Shown here: positions 10,150-19,538 of the stretch, in pieces | Position numbering within the stretch: position 1 is the stretch's first letter | Layout of the letters: each line of letters starts with the position of its first letter | Assembly (NCBI GenBank): GCA_036897095.1 | Contig: JAYMSP010000652.1 | Span: forward strand, 1 to 44,697 | Direction of reading: 5' to 3' | From: Plantago elongata | Lineage: Eukaryota > Streptophyta > Magnoliopsida > Lamiales > Plantaginaceae | DNA: 44,697 nucleotides | Position numbers and translations under genes: made by a program | Notes under the pieces: generated by a model | What the model saw: only the letters and a program-made list of their open reading frames with translations | What the model was told of the DNA's origin: nothing | Database searches by the model: none

Positions 10150-10330
10150 ATTTCGATTTCACAGCGACAATTTCCGCTCCATATTAAATATCCACTCGCA
10201 TAACTTTTCAAAAAAGATTGAAATCGATTACAAGTTCGAAGAAGTATTGAAATAATAAAATGACTATATTTCACACTCTTTATGAATTTGAACTTTTAGA
10301 TGAAATAGAATTCTATCGCCCCATATCTAT
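10150..10330 (+). mobile_element. TRIM-like retroelement relic
   Basis: This resembles the 17195-17685 array. It has an internal-type segment (TTTCCGCTCCATATTAAATA ... GATTGAAATCGATTACAAG), then an LTR-like start (GTATTGAAATAATAAAA, about 10234) and an LTR-like end (TTTTAGATGAAATAGAATTC, about 10293-10312). It is noncoding and diverged. Confidence 0.45.
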
Positions 10331-10397
10331 CTCATAGCTCAAGTGTCGGCTAGCTTTTGTTTTTACTATGTTGTATTTATCCAAGGATCATTGGAGA

Positions 10398-10943
10398 TAG
10401 GGGTATTAGCGAATCAAGCTGCTCACGGCCGCTCGTTAAATAGTCCGGTCAAAACTCAGATCGAAATCGAGATCGATCAACAAGAGCTTGCTCGCGAGCA
10501 AGCTTGTCTCACTATTGAGCTTGAATCGATTACCAGGTCAAATAATCGTTGCTCGTGAGCAATACTTAATTTAATATATATTAAATTTATTTATTTGCAT
10601 GTATAACTTATAGTTAGAGTTTGATCTTACATTGAATTTAAGTAAACAAATATAATACATAAGGTATAGGGTTAGATAAACAAAACACACCATGAATTAT
10701 TGAATTAAATTTATGTATTAAATAATTTTCTTAAGCTAAATGTATCATTTTAAGTAATTATATTAAGTTAATTAAACTGCTCGATAAAAAGTTCAGGAGC
10801 AGCTTGAAGCTCGCGAGCTTTTTAACGATCATGTAATTTCAAAGCTCGATAAAGATCTTATTCGAGATCGACTCGACTTCTATAATACGATCGAATACTT
10901 GATAAGGTTCACGTTCGACTCGATCAGCTCGTTTAACACCCTA
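10398..10943. mobile_element. hAT-like MITE
   Basis: A 546-bp noncoding element. Its ends are inverted: TAGGGGTATTAGCGAATCAAG on the left, against TAGGGTGTTAAACGAGCTG read inward from the right. It is flanked by similar 8-mers (10390-10397 ATTGGAGA and 10944-10951 GTTGGAGG, 6 of 8 match). Both arms are rich in GCTCG, GATCGA and GCTCGCGAGC motifs and can fold back. The 8-bp duplication and the TAGGG-type ends fit hAT derivatives. Confidence 0.65.
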
Positions 10944-10951
10944 GTTGGAGG

Positions 10952-11816
10952 TGAAAGAACTGGGAGGAAGACATGTGAGCAAAAGATTGAATTTTCAACG
11001 AATTTTTTTAATTAAATGAATTTAATGATTCTCCTTTTTTTGTCTTTTTAACTAAAATTCCACTCTTGCACCATGGTAATTGAGAAAATGTAAAGTTCTC
11101 CACGGTTTCGCAACAAGTAGGCCACTATATCTCGTCTTTACAATGCACGTACAGTCAACTGCAAATAAATCACTTTTAATTCTTCTATATATAATTTCAA
11201 GCTAAGTAGTATAGATGATTGCGATTTAAGAGAAGACATTCAGTTAACCGTTCAATTTCCTACACTTAAGCTACACGTAGTTGCAATCTCTTCATCTTGA
11301 ATTCATGAGTTTAAGCCTGTTTATACCCAAAGTGGATGTTTTAGTAGAGCTTAAGGCTCTGCTCAAATTGGATTAAAAATGCAATTCATATGAAACAAAC
11401 TAAGTGATTCAGAAAAGAAAGAGGAAGTATACAAATTAGCGAATCAAAAAAAAAAATTTCACAAATCTTATCGATATGAATTTTTAGTAAATAAATTTAT
11501 TAACTCCGAAAAATTTCAAGGAAATAAGAACGAAGAGCTTTCTTGTAACACGCACAAGGATCCACTTTATAATATTTTAAAAACCACCCCTATCTATAAT
11601 TATGTGGATATGCTAGTTGTGGAAAAAATTGGTAAGTAGAAAATATTTGTGTTGGAAAAATTTGTATCGTAAAGAAAAAGTTGAGTCACCTTTTTCCACA
11701 TGCAGTTGCACCCAAGTTGATGGTTAATTCTTCATTAACTTGCCTATATAAACCCAAGACACAAACATCTCTTCTTCATTCACAACTACACACAAAAAAG
11801 ATTACTAAGGGAAAAA
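10952..11816 (+). promoter_or_regulatory. PR-1 copy 1 promoter region (duplicated segment)
   Basis: From about 11090 this sequence is collinear with the region upstream of the second PR-1 gene. Visible elements: a W-box core in reverse (AGTCAA, 11153-11158), a GCN4/AP-1-like TGAGTCA (11682-11688) and a TATATAAA box (11745-11752), 65 bp before the ATG. About 280 bp (11375-11660) has no counterpart upstream of copy 2. W-boxes are WRKY targets in defence genes; their use here is inferred. Confidence 0.6.
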
Positions 11817-12530
11817 ATGGCTTCCTATAACACATTTCTCTATCTCGCATTATTCTCCGTTTTCATTCTCCACTCGAATGCTACATGCACTCCCCAGCAA
11901 TACGTTGACGGGCACAACTATGCTCGTACGAACGTGACTACTACTCCAGCTATTCCCCTTGTGACATGGGATACCACGCTCGCTAACTATGCTCAGAATT
12001 ATGCAAATCAAAGGATTAGCGATTGCGCTCTAACTCACTCTGGTGGGCCTTATGGCGAGAACCTTGCCAAAGGTAGCAGTAGTAGTTTCGACGGTGTCAC
12101 GGCTATTAACTTGTGGGTGGCCGAGAAACAGTACTATAACTATGCATCGAATACATGTGCCACGGGTCAGGTATGCGGGCACTATACACAAGTTGTGTGG
12201 CGCAACACACTCCGAATTGGTTGTGCTCAAGTCGCGTGCACTAACGGATGGCAGTACGTGATTTGTAGCTATGATCCTCGGGGTAACTATATTGGCCAAA
12301 TGCCTTACTAATTCGACAAGAACTATCACATGATGAAGAATTCATAGGTGATGATATAGTATACTTAATTAAATAAGCTGTATGTTTGATGAATTTAGCA
12401 TACAAGCACAATTTTAATAACATGTGACATCAATTTGTCATGTAACATGATGTGTTGAATTCCATTCTCCATGATTACGTTTTTGATTCTCAATGTTGAA
12501 GAAAAATATGTACAGTATATCTCTGATATT
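11090..12530 (+). repeat. segmental duplication unit A (PR-1 with flanks)
   Basis: Promoter, coding region and 3' flank match unit B (about 15815-17040). Shared noncoding landmarks include AGTTTAAGCCTGTTTAT (near 11310 and 16048) and, past the stop, CTGATATTACATTTTCAT (near 12523 and 17018). Boundaries are approximate. Confidence 0.85.
11817..12311 (+). CDS. PR-1-like secreted CAP protein, copy 1
   Basis: A 164-residue intronless protein with a signal peptide (about residues 1-22), then a full CAP domain. Visible signatures: HNYAR, SDCALTHSGGPYGENLA, CGHYTQVVWRNT and the C-terminal CSYDPRGNYIGQMPY. PR-1/CAP proteins are apoplastic; some bind sterols, and the C-terminal end can be released as a CAPE peptide (PxGNxxxxxPY pattern). 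Here that pattern is kept as PRGNYIGQMPY. The mature protein has seven cysteines: the six usual ones plus an early one (residue 24). One NVT glycosylation sequon is present. It is about 88-90% identical by eye to copy 2 at 16289-16786. The TATA box is well placed. Confidence 0.95.
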   Translation: MASYNTFLYLALFSVFILHSNATCTPQQYVDGHNYARTNVTTTPAIPLVTWDTTLANYAQNYANQRISDCALTHSGGPYGENLAKGSSSSFDGVTAINLWVAEKQYYNYASNTCATGQVCGHYTQVVWRNTLRIGCAQVACTNGWQYVICSYDPRGNYIGQMPY

Positions 12531-12593
12531 ACATTTTCATTTGAAATTTATATAAAATGAATGATATTAGTAATTAATTAGCTGATAATTATT

Positions 12594-13055
12594 GGGGAAA
12601 TTCTTTAAAATATACTGTATTTTGAGACACGTTCATTTTATATACTGCACAATGACTATGTGTTTTTTATATACCTTACAATAGCTGCTTGTTTAGAAGA
12701 TATACTTCGATCATTTTTTTCTCCCTATTTTGTGATTGATTACACACATAGGGTAACTCACGCGCTCGACATAATAACTTTATATTTTTTGAATTTCTCT
12801 TTCTCTTTTTGATTTTTCTTTCAAAATTATTTTTGAGATTGAACCCCGATATGACATGTGTCAAGCGCTTGAGGCACTTCCGACGTGTGAATTATTCCCG
12901 ACATGTATAACAAATTACCAATCAAAGAAAAAAATGATTGGGGTATAATTTATGGACAAATAGTTATTGTGAGGTATATAAAATATACATAACCATTATA
13001 TAGTATATAAAATGGATGTGTCTAACTCTACAGTATATTTTAAAATATTTTCCCG
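12594..13055. mobile_element. Mutator-like MITE
   Basis: A 462-bp noncoding element with long imperfect inverted ends (at least 120 bp). Left starts GGGGAAATTC then TTTAAAATATACTGTA; right read inward starts CGGGAAAATA then TTTTAAAATATACTGTA. Flanking 9-mers 12585-12593 (ATAATTATT) and 13056-13064 (ACAATTATT) match at 8 of 9 positions. The 9-bp duplication and long inverted ends point to the Mutator superfamily. It lies between the two PR-1 genes, just downstream of copy 1. Confidence 0.75.
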
Positions 13056-13064
13056 ACAATTATT

Positions 13065-13800
13065 ATAGTAACAATATAAAAAAGTACTATGTCGATTACA
13101 CAACACAATAAACATAAGGAATTGCCGATTCGACACTCGGCCCGCATCTAACAACCAACAATATAGTCATCCCTCCCCCCCTCATGTCAATCTCACGAGC
13201 CTCTTATTCATTCTCGTTGAATTATGGTGGAGAGTAAATCCACATAGAAAAAACACGCATTAAATTTAAGAATAATCAGACTTGAATTGATAACTCCTCG
13301 TCATGATTCTCACTTTGACTAACAAAAGATGATATGGTCAACAAAAATAATACTTGATACCAAAAGCTTTACTTTCTTTCCTTTCTAGTTTTCCTTTCTA
13401 GTTTATAAGTTAATTTTTAACAGTACATTTCAGTTTAAAGTATAAAAAAAATAACAGTTTTAAAGGTTTCAACAATTTGAATAAGTAAACTATGACAATT
13501 GTGGTAAGTTTGAAAAACACATCATAACTAGTTAGATTGTCGATAATATATTCAAAACGGCGCAATGTATTATTTCAGAACATAATAAGCCATATTAATA
13601 TCGATGGATCAAGATGTGATTTGAGTTACTATCGGAGAGAAATGAGATAGATAAAGGATTGTTTGACATCTACAATATTAAAACTAAAAATGATAATAAT
13701 AAATTTGTTCAAGGTTTTTCCTATTGTATATATTATGGTTAAAAATAAAGAAACAAGTTAAAACAAAAGAAGAAAATTCTTCTCTAAAATAATCGATCTT
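13065..13800. other. intergenic between MITE and copia relic
   Basis: AT-rich noncoding sequence without a supported gene. An LTR for the following copia fragment was looked for and not found. Confidence 0.5.
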
Positions 13801-15632
13801 CGCGTGAACCAATGACACCGATCCCGGTCACACTTTTTGAGTCCACACCATCTCCTGATCCTTCTCTCCTCCGGCCACACTCAATGATAACGCATGGTTG
13901 TAATGGTGTTTTCCGCCCTAAGATTAATAGTGCAACACAAGTAGATGTTGCACCATCTTGTGTGTCTCAAGCACTTTTTGATCCCCATTGGCGATCAACT
14001 ATGTCCGAAGAATTCACAGCCTTACTTCAACATGGTACATGGGATCTTTTACCTCCATCATCTTCTCAGAAAAATATAATCGGCTGCAAGTGGGTGTTTA
14101 TTATCAAGAGGAAATTAGACGGAACTATTGATCGTTACAAGCCTCGACTTGTTGCAAAGGGTTTTCATCAACGCCCTGGAATAGATTATAATGAGACTTT
14201 CAGCCCGTCGTTAAGCCTGTTACGATCCGCTCGGTTTTATTTATTGCTCTTATGCATGGTTGGACCCTACGCCAACTTGACATCAATAACGCATTTTTAC
14301 ATGGATCATTATCCGAACCCGTGTTTACGACCCAACCACCTGGGTTTCCTGATCTCCAATTTCCTCATCATATTTGTCGACTGCGTCGCTCTCTTTATGG
14401 CCTTCGTCAAGCCCCTAGAGTGTGGTACCAGGCACTTAGCTCTGCACTTTACTACTTTGGTTTTAAACAATCATCTGCCAATAAATCTTTGTTTACGTTG
14501 CATTGGGAGTCTACTCACATGTTTGTACTAGTCTATGTTGATGACCTTATTAATAATGGATCTTGTTCATCTCTTATTTTGGATGTCATCAGTCATCTCC
14601 AACAGAAGTTTGCAGTGAAAGATTTGGGTAAACTTTCTTATTTCCTTGGCATTGAAGTTGCCTCTTGCAAGGAATGGCTATTTTTATCTCAACATAAATA
14701 CACTCTGGATCTTCTTCAACGTCACCAAATGGATGGTGCAAACCCTGTTAGTACACCCATGCCCACAAAAGTTGTACTTGGAGTATCTCCACCTACCGAT
14801 GCTACCGAATTTCGCCGTGTCATTGGTGGACTACAATACTTAAGTCTCACCCATCCAAATATTGCGTTTACAGTAAGCCGACTTGCCCAATCCATGGCAT
14901 CACCTTCTAAAATTTATTGGAGATCAGTGAAATGACTTTTCCATTACTTAAAAGGCACCATTCATCATGGTTTACTTCTACGCAAGCCGGCATATTTATC
15001 AATCACGGCATACTCTGACTTTGACTTTGGAGGTAACTTGGTTGATGGCGAATCTACTTCTGCTTATGTTGTATTTTTGGGACTAAATCCCATATCATGG
15101 CGATCACGCAAGCAAACGGGAGTCGCCCGCTCATCCACTGAAGCTGAGTATCGTTCACTTGCCTCTGCAGCTGCTGAAGTATGTTGGATCAAGCATCTCT
15201 TTCGAGACCTTGGGATTCTCACGCGCACAACACCTTGTCTTCTTTGTGACACCATTAATGCTGCTCGTCTTGCACTCCATCCAGTCATGCACTCTCGCAT
15301 GAAACACATCACCATTGATATACATTTCGTTCGGGACTTATAGAGAAAGGCATCATGTATATGTCACATGTTAGCACCATTGATATACATTTCGTTCGGG
15401 ACTTATAGAGAAAGGCATCATGTATATGTCACATGTTAGCACCATTGATATACATTTCGTTCGGGACTTACAGAGAAAGGCATTATTGTATGTGTCACAT
15501 GTTAGCACCATTGATCAACTTGCTGATATTTTAATCAACTCCCTACCACGAACACGGTTCGAACTTCTACGCTTCAAAATTGTCGTTGTCGATGGAACAT
15601 CTATTTTGCAGGGGCGTATTAAGGAGTCATAA
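13801..15632 (+). mobile_element. Ty1/copia pol fragment, 5'-truncated and broken
   Basis: This encodes the C-terminal half of copia polyprotein: the reverse transcriptase start (GCKWVFIIKRKLDGTIDRYK), a DINNAFLHG block, the YVDD catalytic box (VYVDDLI, about 14532-14552), then RNase H (STEAEYRSLASAAAE). Defects visible: a single-base loss near 14206 shifting the frame after ETFSP, a TGA at 14933-14935 where the family has Arg, and two extra copies of a 65-bp segment (15310-15505) carrying further stops. Gag, protease, integrase and the 5' LTR are missing. It is therefore dead. It lies between the duplicated PR-1 genes. Confidence 0.9.
15310..15505 (+). repeat. 65-bp tandem triplication inside copia RNase H
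   Basis: Units start at 15310, 15375 and 15440 (65, 65 and 66 bp), each opening CACCATTGATATACATTTCG. The normal sequence resumes at 15506. The first two units are nearly identical to each other and the third is slightly different. Confidence 0.92.
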
Positions 15633-16288
15633 CAATTAAGAATATTCTGGATGATTTTAATAATTATAATTTTACTATAAATATATTCTCGTATGTATTA
15701 TATATATGGAGCTTGGTCACTGTACAATCCATCAAGCAATCTTGTGGCACTAACAACCTAATTACAAGTTAACTATAAAATATAGACGCGTGGACATTTA
15801 TTCGTAACAGAGTGAAAAAGATGTGAAATTAAATTCCACCATTTTGCAACAAGTGGTATCTCTACAATGAGTCAACCACAAACAAATCACTTCTAATCTT
15901 CTAGATTTAATAATTTCAAGTAGAATATATATGATTGCGATTTGAGAGAAGACATTTAAGTTAATTAAACAATTACCTACACTTAAGCTATACACGTAGT
16001 AGTTGCTACTTTCAGTAAAGTTTAATCTCTTTATCTCAGATGCATCAGTTTAAGCCTGTTTATGCCCAAAGTGGATGTTTCAGTAGAGCTTAAGGTTGCC
16101 CAAATTGGATTTAATTAAAATGCTGTAGTCACCTTTTTCCACCTGCAATTTGCACGCAATTTGCACCCAGCAAGGAACAAGTTGATGGTTAATCCTTCAT
16201 AAAATCTACCTATATAAACCCAAGCCACAAACATATTTTCTTCATTCACAATTACACACAACTAACCACTAAGGGATTAAGAAAAAAG
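15633..16288 (+). promoter_or_regulatory. PR-1 copy 2 promoter region (duplicated segment)
   Basis: From about 15815 this aligns with the copy 1 promoter. A reverse W-box core (AGTCAA, 15870-15875) and the TATATAAA box (16211-16218) are kept. The TGAGTCA of copy 1 is reduced to TAGTCAC (near 16127), and about 280 bp is absent. The part before 15815 is AT-rich and could hold the decayed end of the copia element. Confidence 0.6.
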
Positions 16289-17040
16289 ATGACTTCCTAT
16301 AACACAGTTCTCTATTTCGCATTGTTCTCCGTTTTCATTCTCCACTCGAATGCTGCTATATGTACACCCCAACAATACGTTGACGGGCACAACAATGCTC
16401 GTGCGAACGTGACTACTACTCCAGCTATCCCCCTTGTGACCTGGGACACCACGCTCGCTAACTATGCACAAAATTATGCAAACCAAAGGATTAGCGATTG
16501 CGCTCTAACTCACTCTGGTGGGCCTTATGGCGAGAACCTTGCCGAAGGCAGTAGCAGTAGTTTCAATTGTGTTACAGCTATTAACTTGTGGGTGGCCGAG
16601 AAACAGTACTATAACTATGCTTCGAATACATGTGCCACGGGTCAGGTATGCGGGCACTATACACAAGTGGTGTGGCGCAACACACTCCGAATTGGTTGTG
16701 CTCAAGTCGCGTGCAACAGCGGATGGCAGTACGTGATTTGCAGCTATGATCCTCCGGGTAACTATATTGGCCAAAAGCCTTACTAAATCGACAAAAACTA
16801 TCAATTGGAGTAGATTACATATAATGCATCGATGCATGCATCATGCATGCATGATGATATACTACAGTAATTAAATAAGCTTAATTTGATGAATTTAGCA
16901 CACAAGCACAAATTAATAACATGCATGGATTTGTTATGTAACATATAATAAATATGTTAAATTTCGTTCTCTATTATTACGTTTTGATTCTCATGTTGGA
17001 GAAAAAGATGTATTTCACTGATATTACATTTTCATTATAG
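15815..17040 (+). repeat. segmental duplication unit B (PR-1 with flanks)
   Basis: Second copy of the PR-1 segment, matching unit A (about 11090-12530) in promoter, coding region and 3' flank. Same orientation as unit A. Boundaries are approximate. Confidence 0.85.
16289..16786 (+). CDS. PR-1-like secreted CAP protein, copy 2
   Basis: A 165-residue intronless CAP protein with a signal peptide (about residues 1-23). It keeps HNNAR, SDCALTHSGGPYGENLA, CGHYTQVVWRNT and the end CSYDPPGNYIGQKPY, so a CAPE-type peptide (PPGNYIGQKPY) could be released. Compared with copy 1, FDGVT has become FNCVT, adding a cysteine for eight in all, an even number. Other changes are scattered and mostly conservative, with no stop or frameshift, so it looks functional. 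TATA box at 16211-16218. Confidence 0.95.
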   Translation: MTSYNTVLYFALFSVFILHSNAAICTPQQYVDGHNNARANVTTTPAIPLVTWDTTLANYAQNYANQRISDCALTHSGGPYGENLAEGSSSSFNCVTAINLWVAEKQYYNYASNTCATGQVCGHYTQVVWRNTLRIGCAQVACNSGWQYVICSYDPPGNYIGQKPY

Positions 17041-17194
17041 ATTTAAAACGATGAACTTGGGTACCATAGCTAATTAAATCGTCTACAATCATACTCAAAA
17101 CAATTTAATGTATTACAATCGTCAACTGAAATGTTAAATTAAAGCCTCTTTTGGACAAGAATCATGTTATACGTATTGATTTAAGTGTGTTCGT
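16787..17194. other. 3' flank of PR-1 copy 2
   Basis: Likely 3' UTR. It contains two exact palindromes rich in CATGCA/ATGCAT: ATGCATCGATGCAT (16824-16837) and ATCATGCATGCATGAT (16840-16855). These are absent from copy 1. No gene is seen. Confidence 0.6.
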
Positions 17195-17685
17195 TTCCAT
17201 ACCTTTTTTAAGTTCGAACTTTTAGATGAGATGGAATTCTATTATGGTATCAAATTCTCTAGCTCATGTTTAATCTGGGTTTAAATCTGCACGGAGATAA
17301 TCTCCGTCCGATGTTAAAATTTCCACTCGAATGGTCTTCCCAAAGAGGTTGAAATCGGTTACAAGTGGAAGGGTGTTGAAGTATAAATATATATATAGTT
17401 TCTGCACCTCTCTACAAGTTCGAGTTTGTAGATGAGATGAAATTCTTTTATGTTTAAAAACCTAGAATGTTGAGGGATCGAATCTCATCATTAACATATC
17501 CATTCATATTAATTATCCACTCGTTGAGCCTCCCCAATAAGATTGCAACGAACCTAGGGGTAAAGTGAATGTCAGACAAATTAATATAAATGAATTTTGT
17601 TCTACACCTTCTTATAAATGAATTTTATTCTACACCTTCTTATAAATTCGAATTTTTAAATGAGATGGAATTCGGCACATTCATA
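17195..17685 (+). mobile_element. TRIM-like LTR/internal tandem array
   Basis: An LTR-like end (TTCGAACTTTTAGATGAGATGG, 17213-17234 region) is followed by TGGTATCA (17245-17252), which matches the start of the copia initiator-tRNA-Met primer site. About 120 bp later a purine run (AAGTGGAAGGG) precedes an LTR-like start (TGTTGAAGTATAAATAT, 17374). That LTR-like block ends near 17450, another internal-type block follows, and a third LTR-like block (about 17565-17682) ends GAGATGGAATTC. The pattern LTR-internal-LTR-internal-LTR with no coding capacity fits a terminal-repeat retrotransposon in miniature. The third LTR contains a 29-bp tandem duplication (from about 17587). Confidence 0.5.
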
Positions 17686-18052
17686 TCCAATTTAGCACGA
17701 ATCTTTATATAGCTAGCTACAGAGTTCGTGAGCTATATGCGTTTCTTTCTCGCGAAACTAAATTGATGACTTCAGAGTGAAGTAACGAAGTCATATACAC
17801 ACGCAGCCCACTGTAGGTGAAAAGTCCAGAAGGCTAAATAAATACACCTTGTGGCACCAGCAACTTACACGTACTACAAAATCCCCATCTCCTCTTCGCC
17901 ACGCGTCACCTTCTCAAATTACCTGCCGCCACAACCATATATTTTACAACTTCCGACACAGAAAATTTGCACACATATAAGCTTCAACCGAATCCAACAT
18001 CACAGAGACAAATAGGCTACAGATCAGATAGATAGGTTTTAACTAGCTAGAC
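17686..18052 (+). promoter_or_regulatory. VOC gene upstream region
   Basis: Noncoding sequence before the ATG at 18053. An ACACATATAAGC stretch near 17971-17982 is a possible TATA region. Nothing further is supported. Confidence 0.35.
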
Positions 18053-19072
18053 ATGGGAAAAATTGGTAATGAAATGCAGAATGGTGGAGAAGAAAAGAAA
18101 GAAAATGGTAACAAACACGATGATGATAACAATAATGAAGATGGTGATAATGTTCCTCTAATGGCATTGAACCATGTTTCCAGGGTGTGTAGATCTGTCA
18201 ATGACTCACTTGACTTCTACACCAAAGTCTTGGGGTTTGTTGAGATTAAGAGACCCGATGCGCTCGATTTCGACGGCGCATGGCTCTTTAACTATGGTGT
18301 GGGGATACATTTGGTGCAGTCCAAGGATGAGAGTAAGCTGCCGAGGAAGGATAGGGAGAATTTGGACCCCATGGATAACCACATCTCCTTTCAGGTTCAA
18401 TCTTTATGTTGCCTACATTATTTTTACTTTCTCGTCCAAGTATCTAGTACGATGATAGAATTTGAATCCAAAACCTGGTTCCTTTGTTTGTGCAGTTTGT
18501 CCTAAGTCTTTACTAGGTTGCGATTTGCACCCAAGTTGTAATATGTGCTCCTTCTAAATGTTTCGTCTGATGTGTATCACACGCTCCGACTAATATAAAC
18601 TATGGCAGCTATACTTTAGAGGCAAATGACAAAACATTTAGAAGGTTTTTTTTTTTTTAAACGATAAAGGTGATTCAAACCCAATGTATCGGAGGTGAAG
18701 CGTATTAAATTGCGTTTCGCTATCAAACAATCGACCCCCCCCCCCCCCCCCCCTCCCCCCCCCCCCTAACTCCCCCATATGAAGTTATGTATTTTGATAT
18801 GATTTAACGTGGGTGTTAGTTGTGTGCTTGTATGTATATAGTGTGAGGATATGGAGGAGATGGTGAAGAGACTGGAGGAGATGGGCATAAAGTACATGAA
18901 GAGAACAGTTGGAGAAGAAGATAGTGGGGCAATAGACCAGCTATTCTTCAAGGATCCAGATGGATTCATGGTCGAGATTTGCAACTGTGAGAACATCAAA
19001 CTAGTGCCTCAACGATCAATCGATCGGATCAAATTGCCTTTCGACAGGCATAATCCTCCAGTTGAAATGTAG
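18053..19072 (+). CDS. VOC/glyoxalase-I-like protein, 2 exons
   Basis: Exons 18053-18394 and 18842-19072, GT-AG intron in phase 0, 190 aa. After an acidic low-complexity N-terminus (about residues 8-34) comes a vicinal-oxygen-chelate fold: LNHVSRVCRSVNDSLDFYTK, VLGFVEIKRPDAL, GAWLFNYGVGIHLVQS, then DNHISFQ joined across the intron to CEDMEEM, and finally QLFFKDPDGFMVEICNCEN. This resembles the plant GLYI4/GLYI7 group (small cytosolic glyoxalase-I-like proteins). Metal-site residues typical of VOC members are visible (His in LNHV, Glu in VEICN), but activity on methylglyoxal is not established for all members. The exon 1 frame reads into the intron and stops at 18503-18505 if not spliced. Confidence 0.9.
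18646..18735 (-). mobile_element. tRNA-derived SINE-like copy in VOC intron
   Basis: Read on the minus strand it resembles the copy at 843-941: an ACGCTTCACC block, a degenerate B-box (GGTTTGAATC) and a tail CGTTTAAAAAAA with a long A-run (T-run at about 18646-18658 on the plus strand). It lies inside the intron, antisense to the gene. Confidence 0.55.
18737..18766 (+). repeat. poly-C tract in VOC intron
   Basis: Two long runs of C, broken by a single T, lie 75-105 bp before the exon 2 acceptor. The tract could form a G-quadruplex on the opposite strand, and is also a place where read length is error-prone. Confidence 0.9.
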
Positions 19073-19538
19073 AAGTTAAGTTCATCAACACCCTAGCTAT
19101 AATTAGCTAGTTAGCTAGATATATGGGAATCACTGATCACAAAATTCTTTCAAGTGTTAGTGTTCCCTTTGTTTTCTTCTGCTTTTAATTTGTAGTGGCA
19201 GTAGTCATGTATTGTAAGGTGTAACCAACCAAGAACGGAACTGTAGTGTGATATGATGCCAGAGTTGTATTATGGTTTTTAATCTCCGAGCTTGGATGAT
19301 AAGTCTCGAATTATGATTCCTTGATTCGTGAATAATGTTTCGTATCTATGTTCTCGAATTGAAATTTTTATATAGTTAATCGACTAATTCACGCTCATTC
19401 TTACTTTCGGTCAAAGAAACCACGGAGGGCCAAAATTGAAAGAAATACGAAAAGGATTTTAGTGGATCTCAACTCAACCTTCCAACGGTTTTAAGCCGAA
19501 ACCAATTTAGCAGAAGAAAAGAAAGAAGAACGATACGA
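19073..19538. other. intergenic between VOC and GIY-YIG genes
   Basis: Holds the 3' UTR of the VOC gene and the promoter of the next gene. No separate feature is supported. Confidence 0.5.

Noticed and set aside
14252..14935. Intact copia reverse transcriptase gene
   Set aside because: It is open only after a frameshift near 14206 and ends at an in-frame TGA; upstream pol domains are missing.
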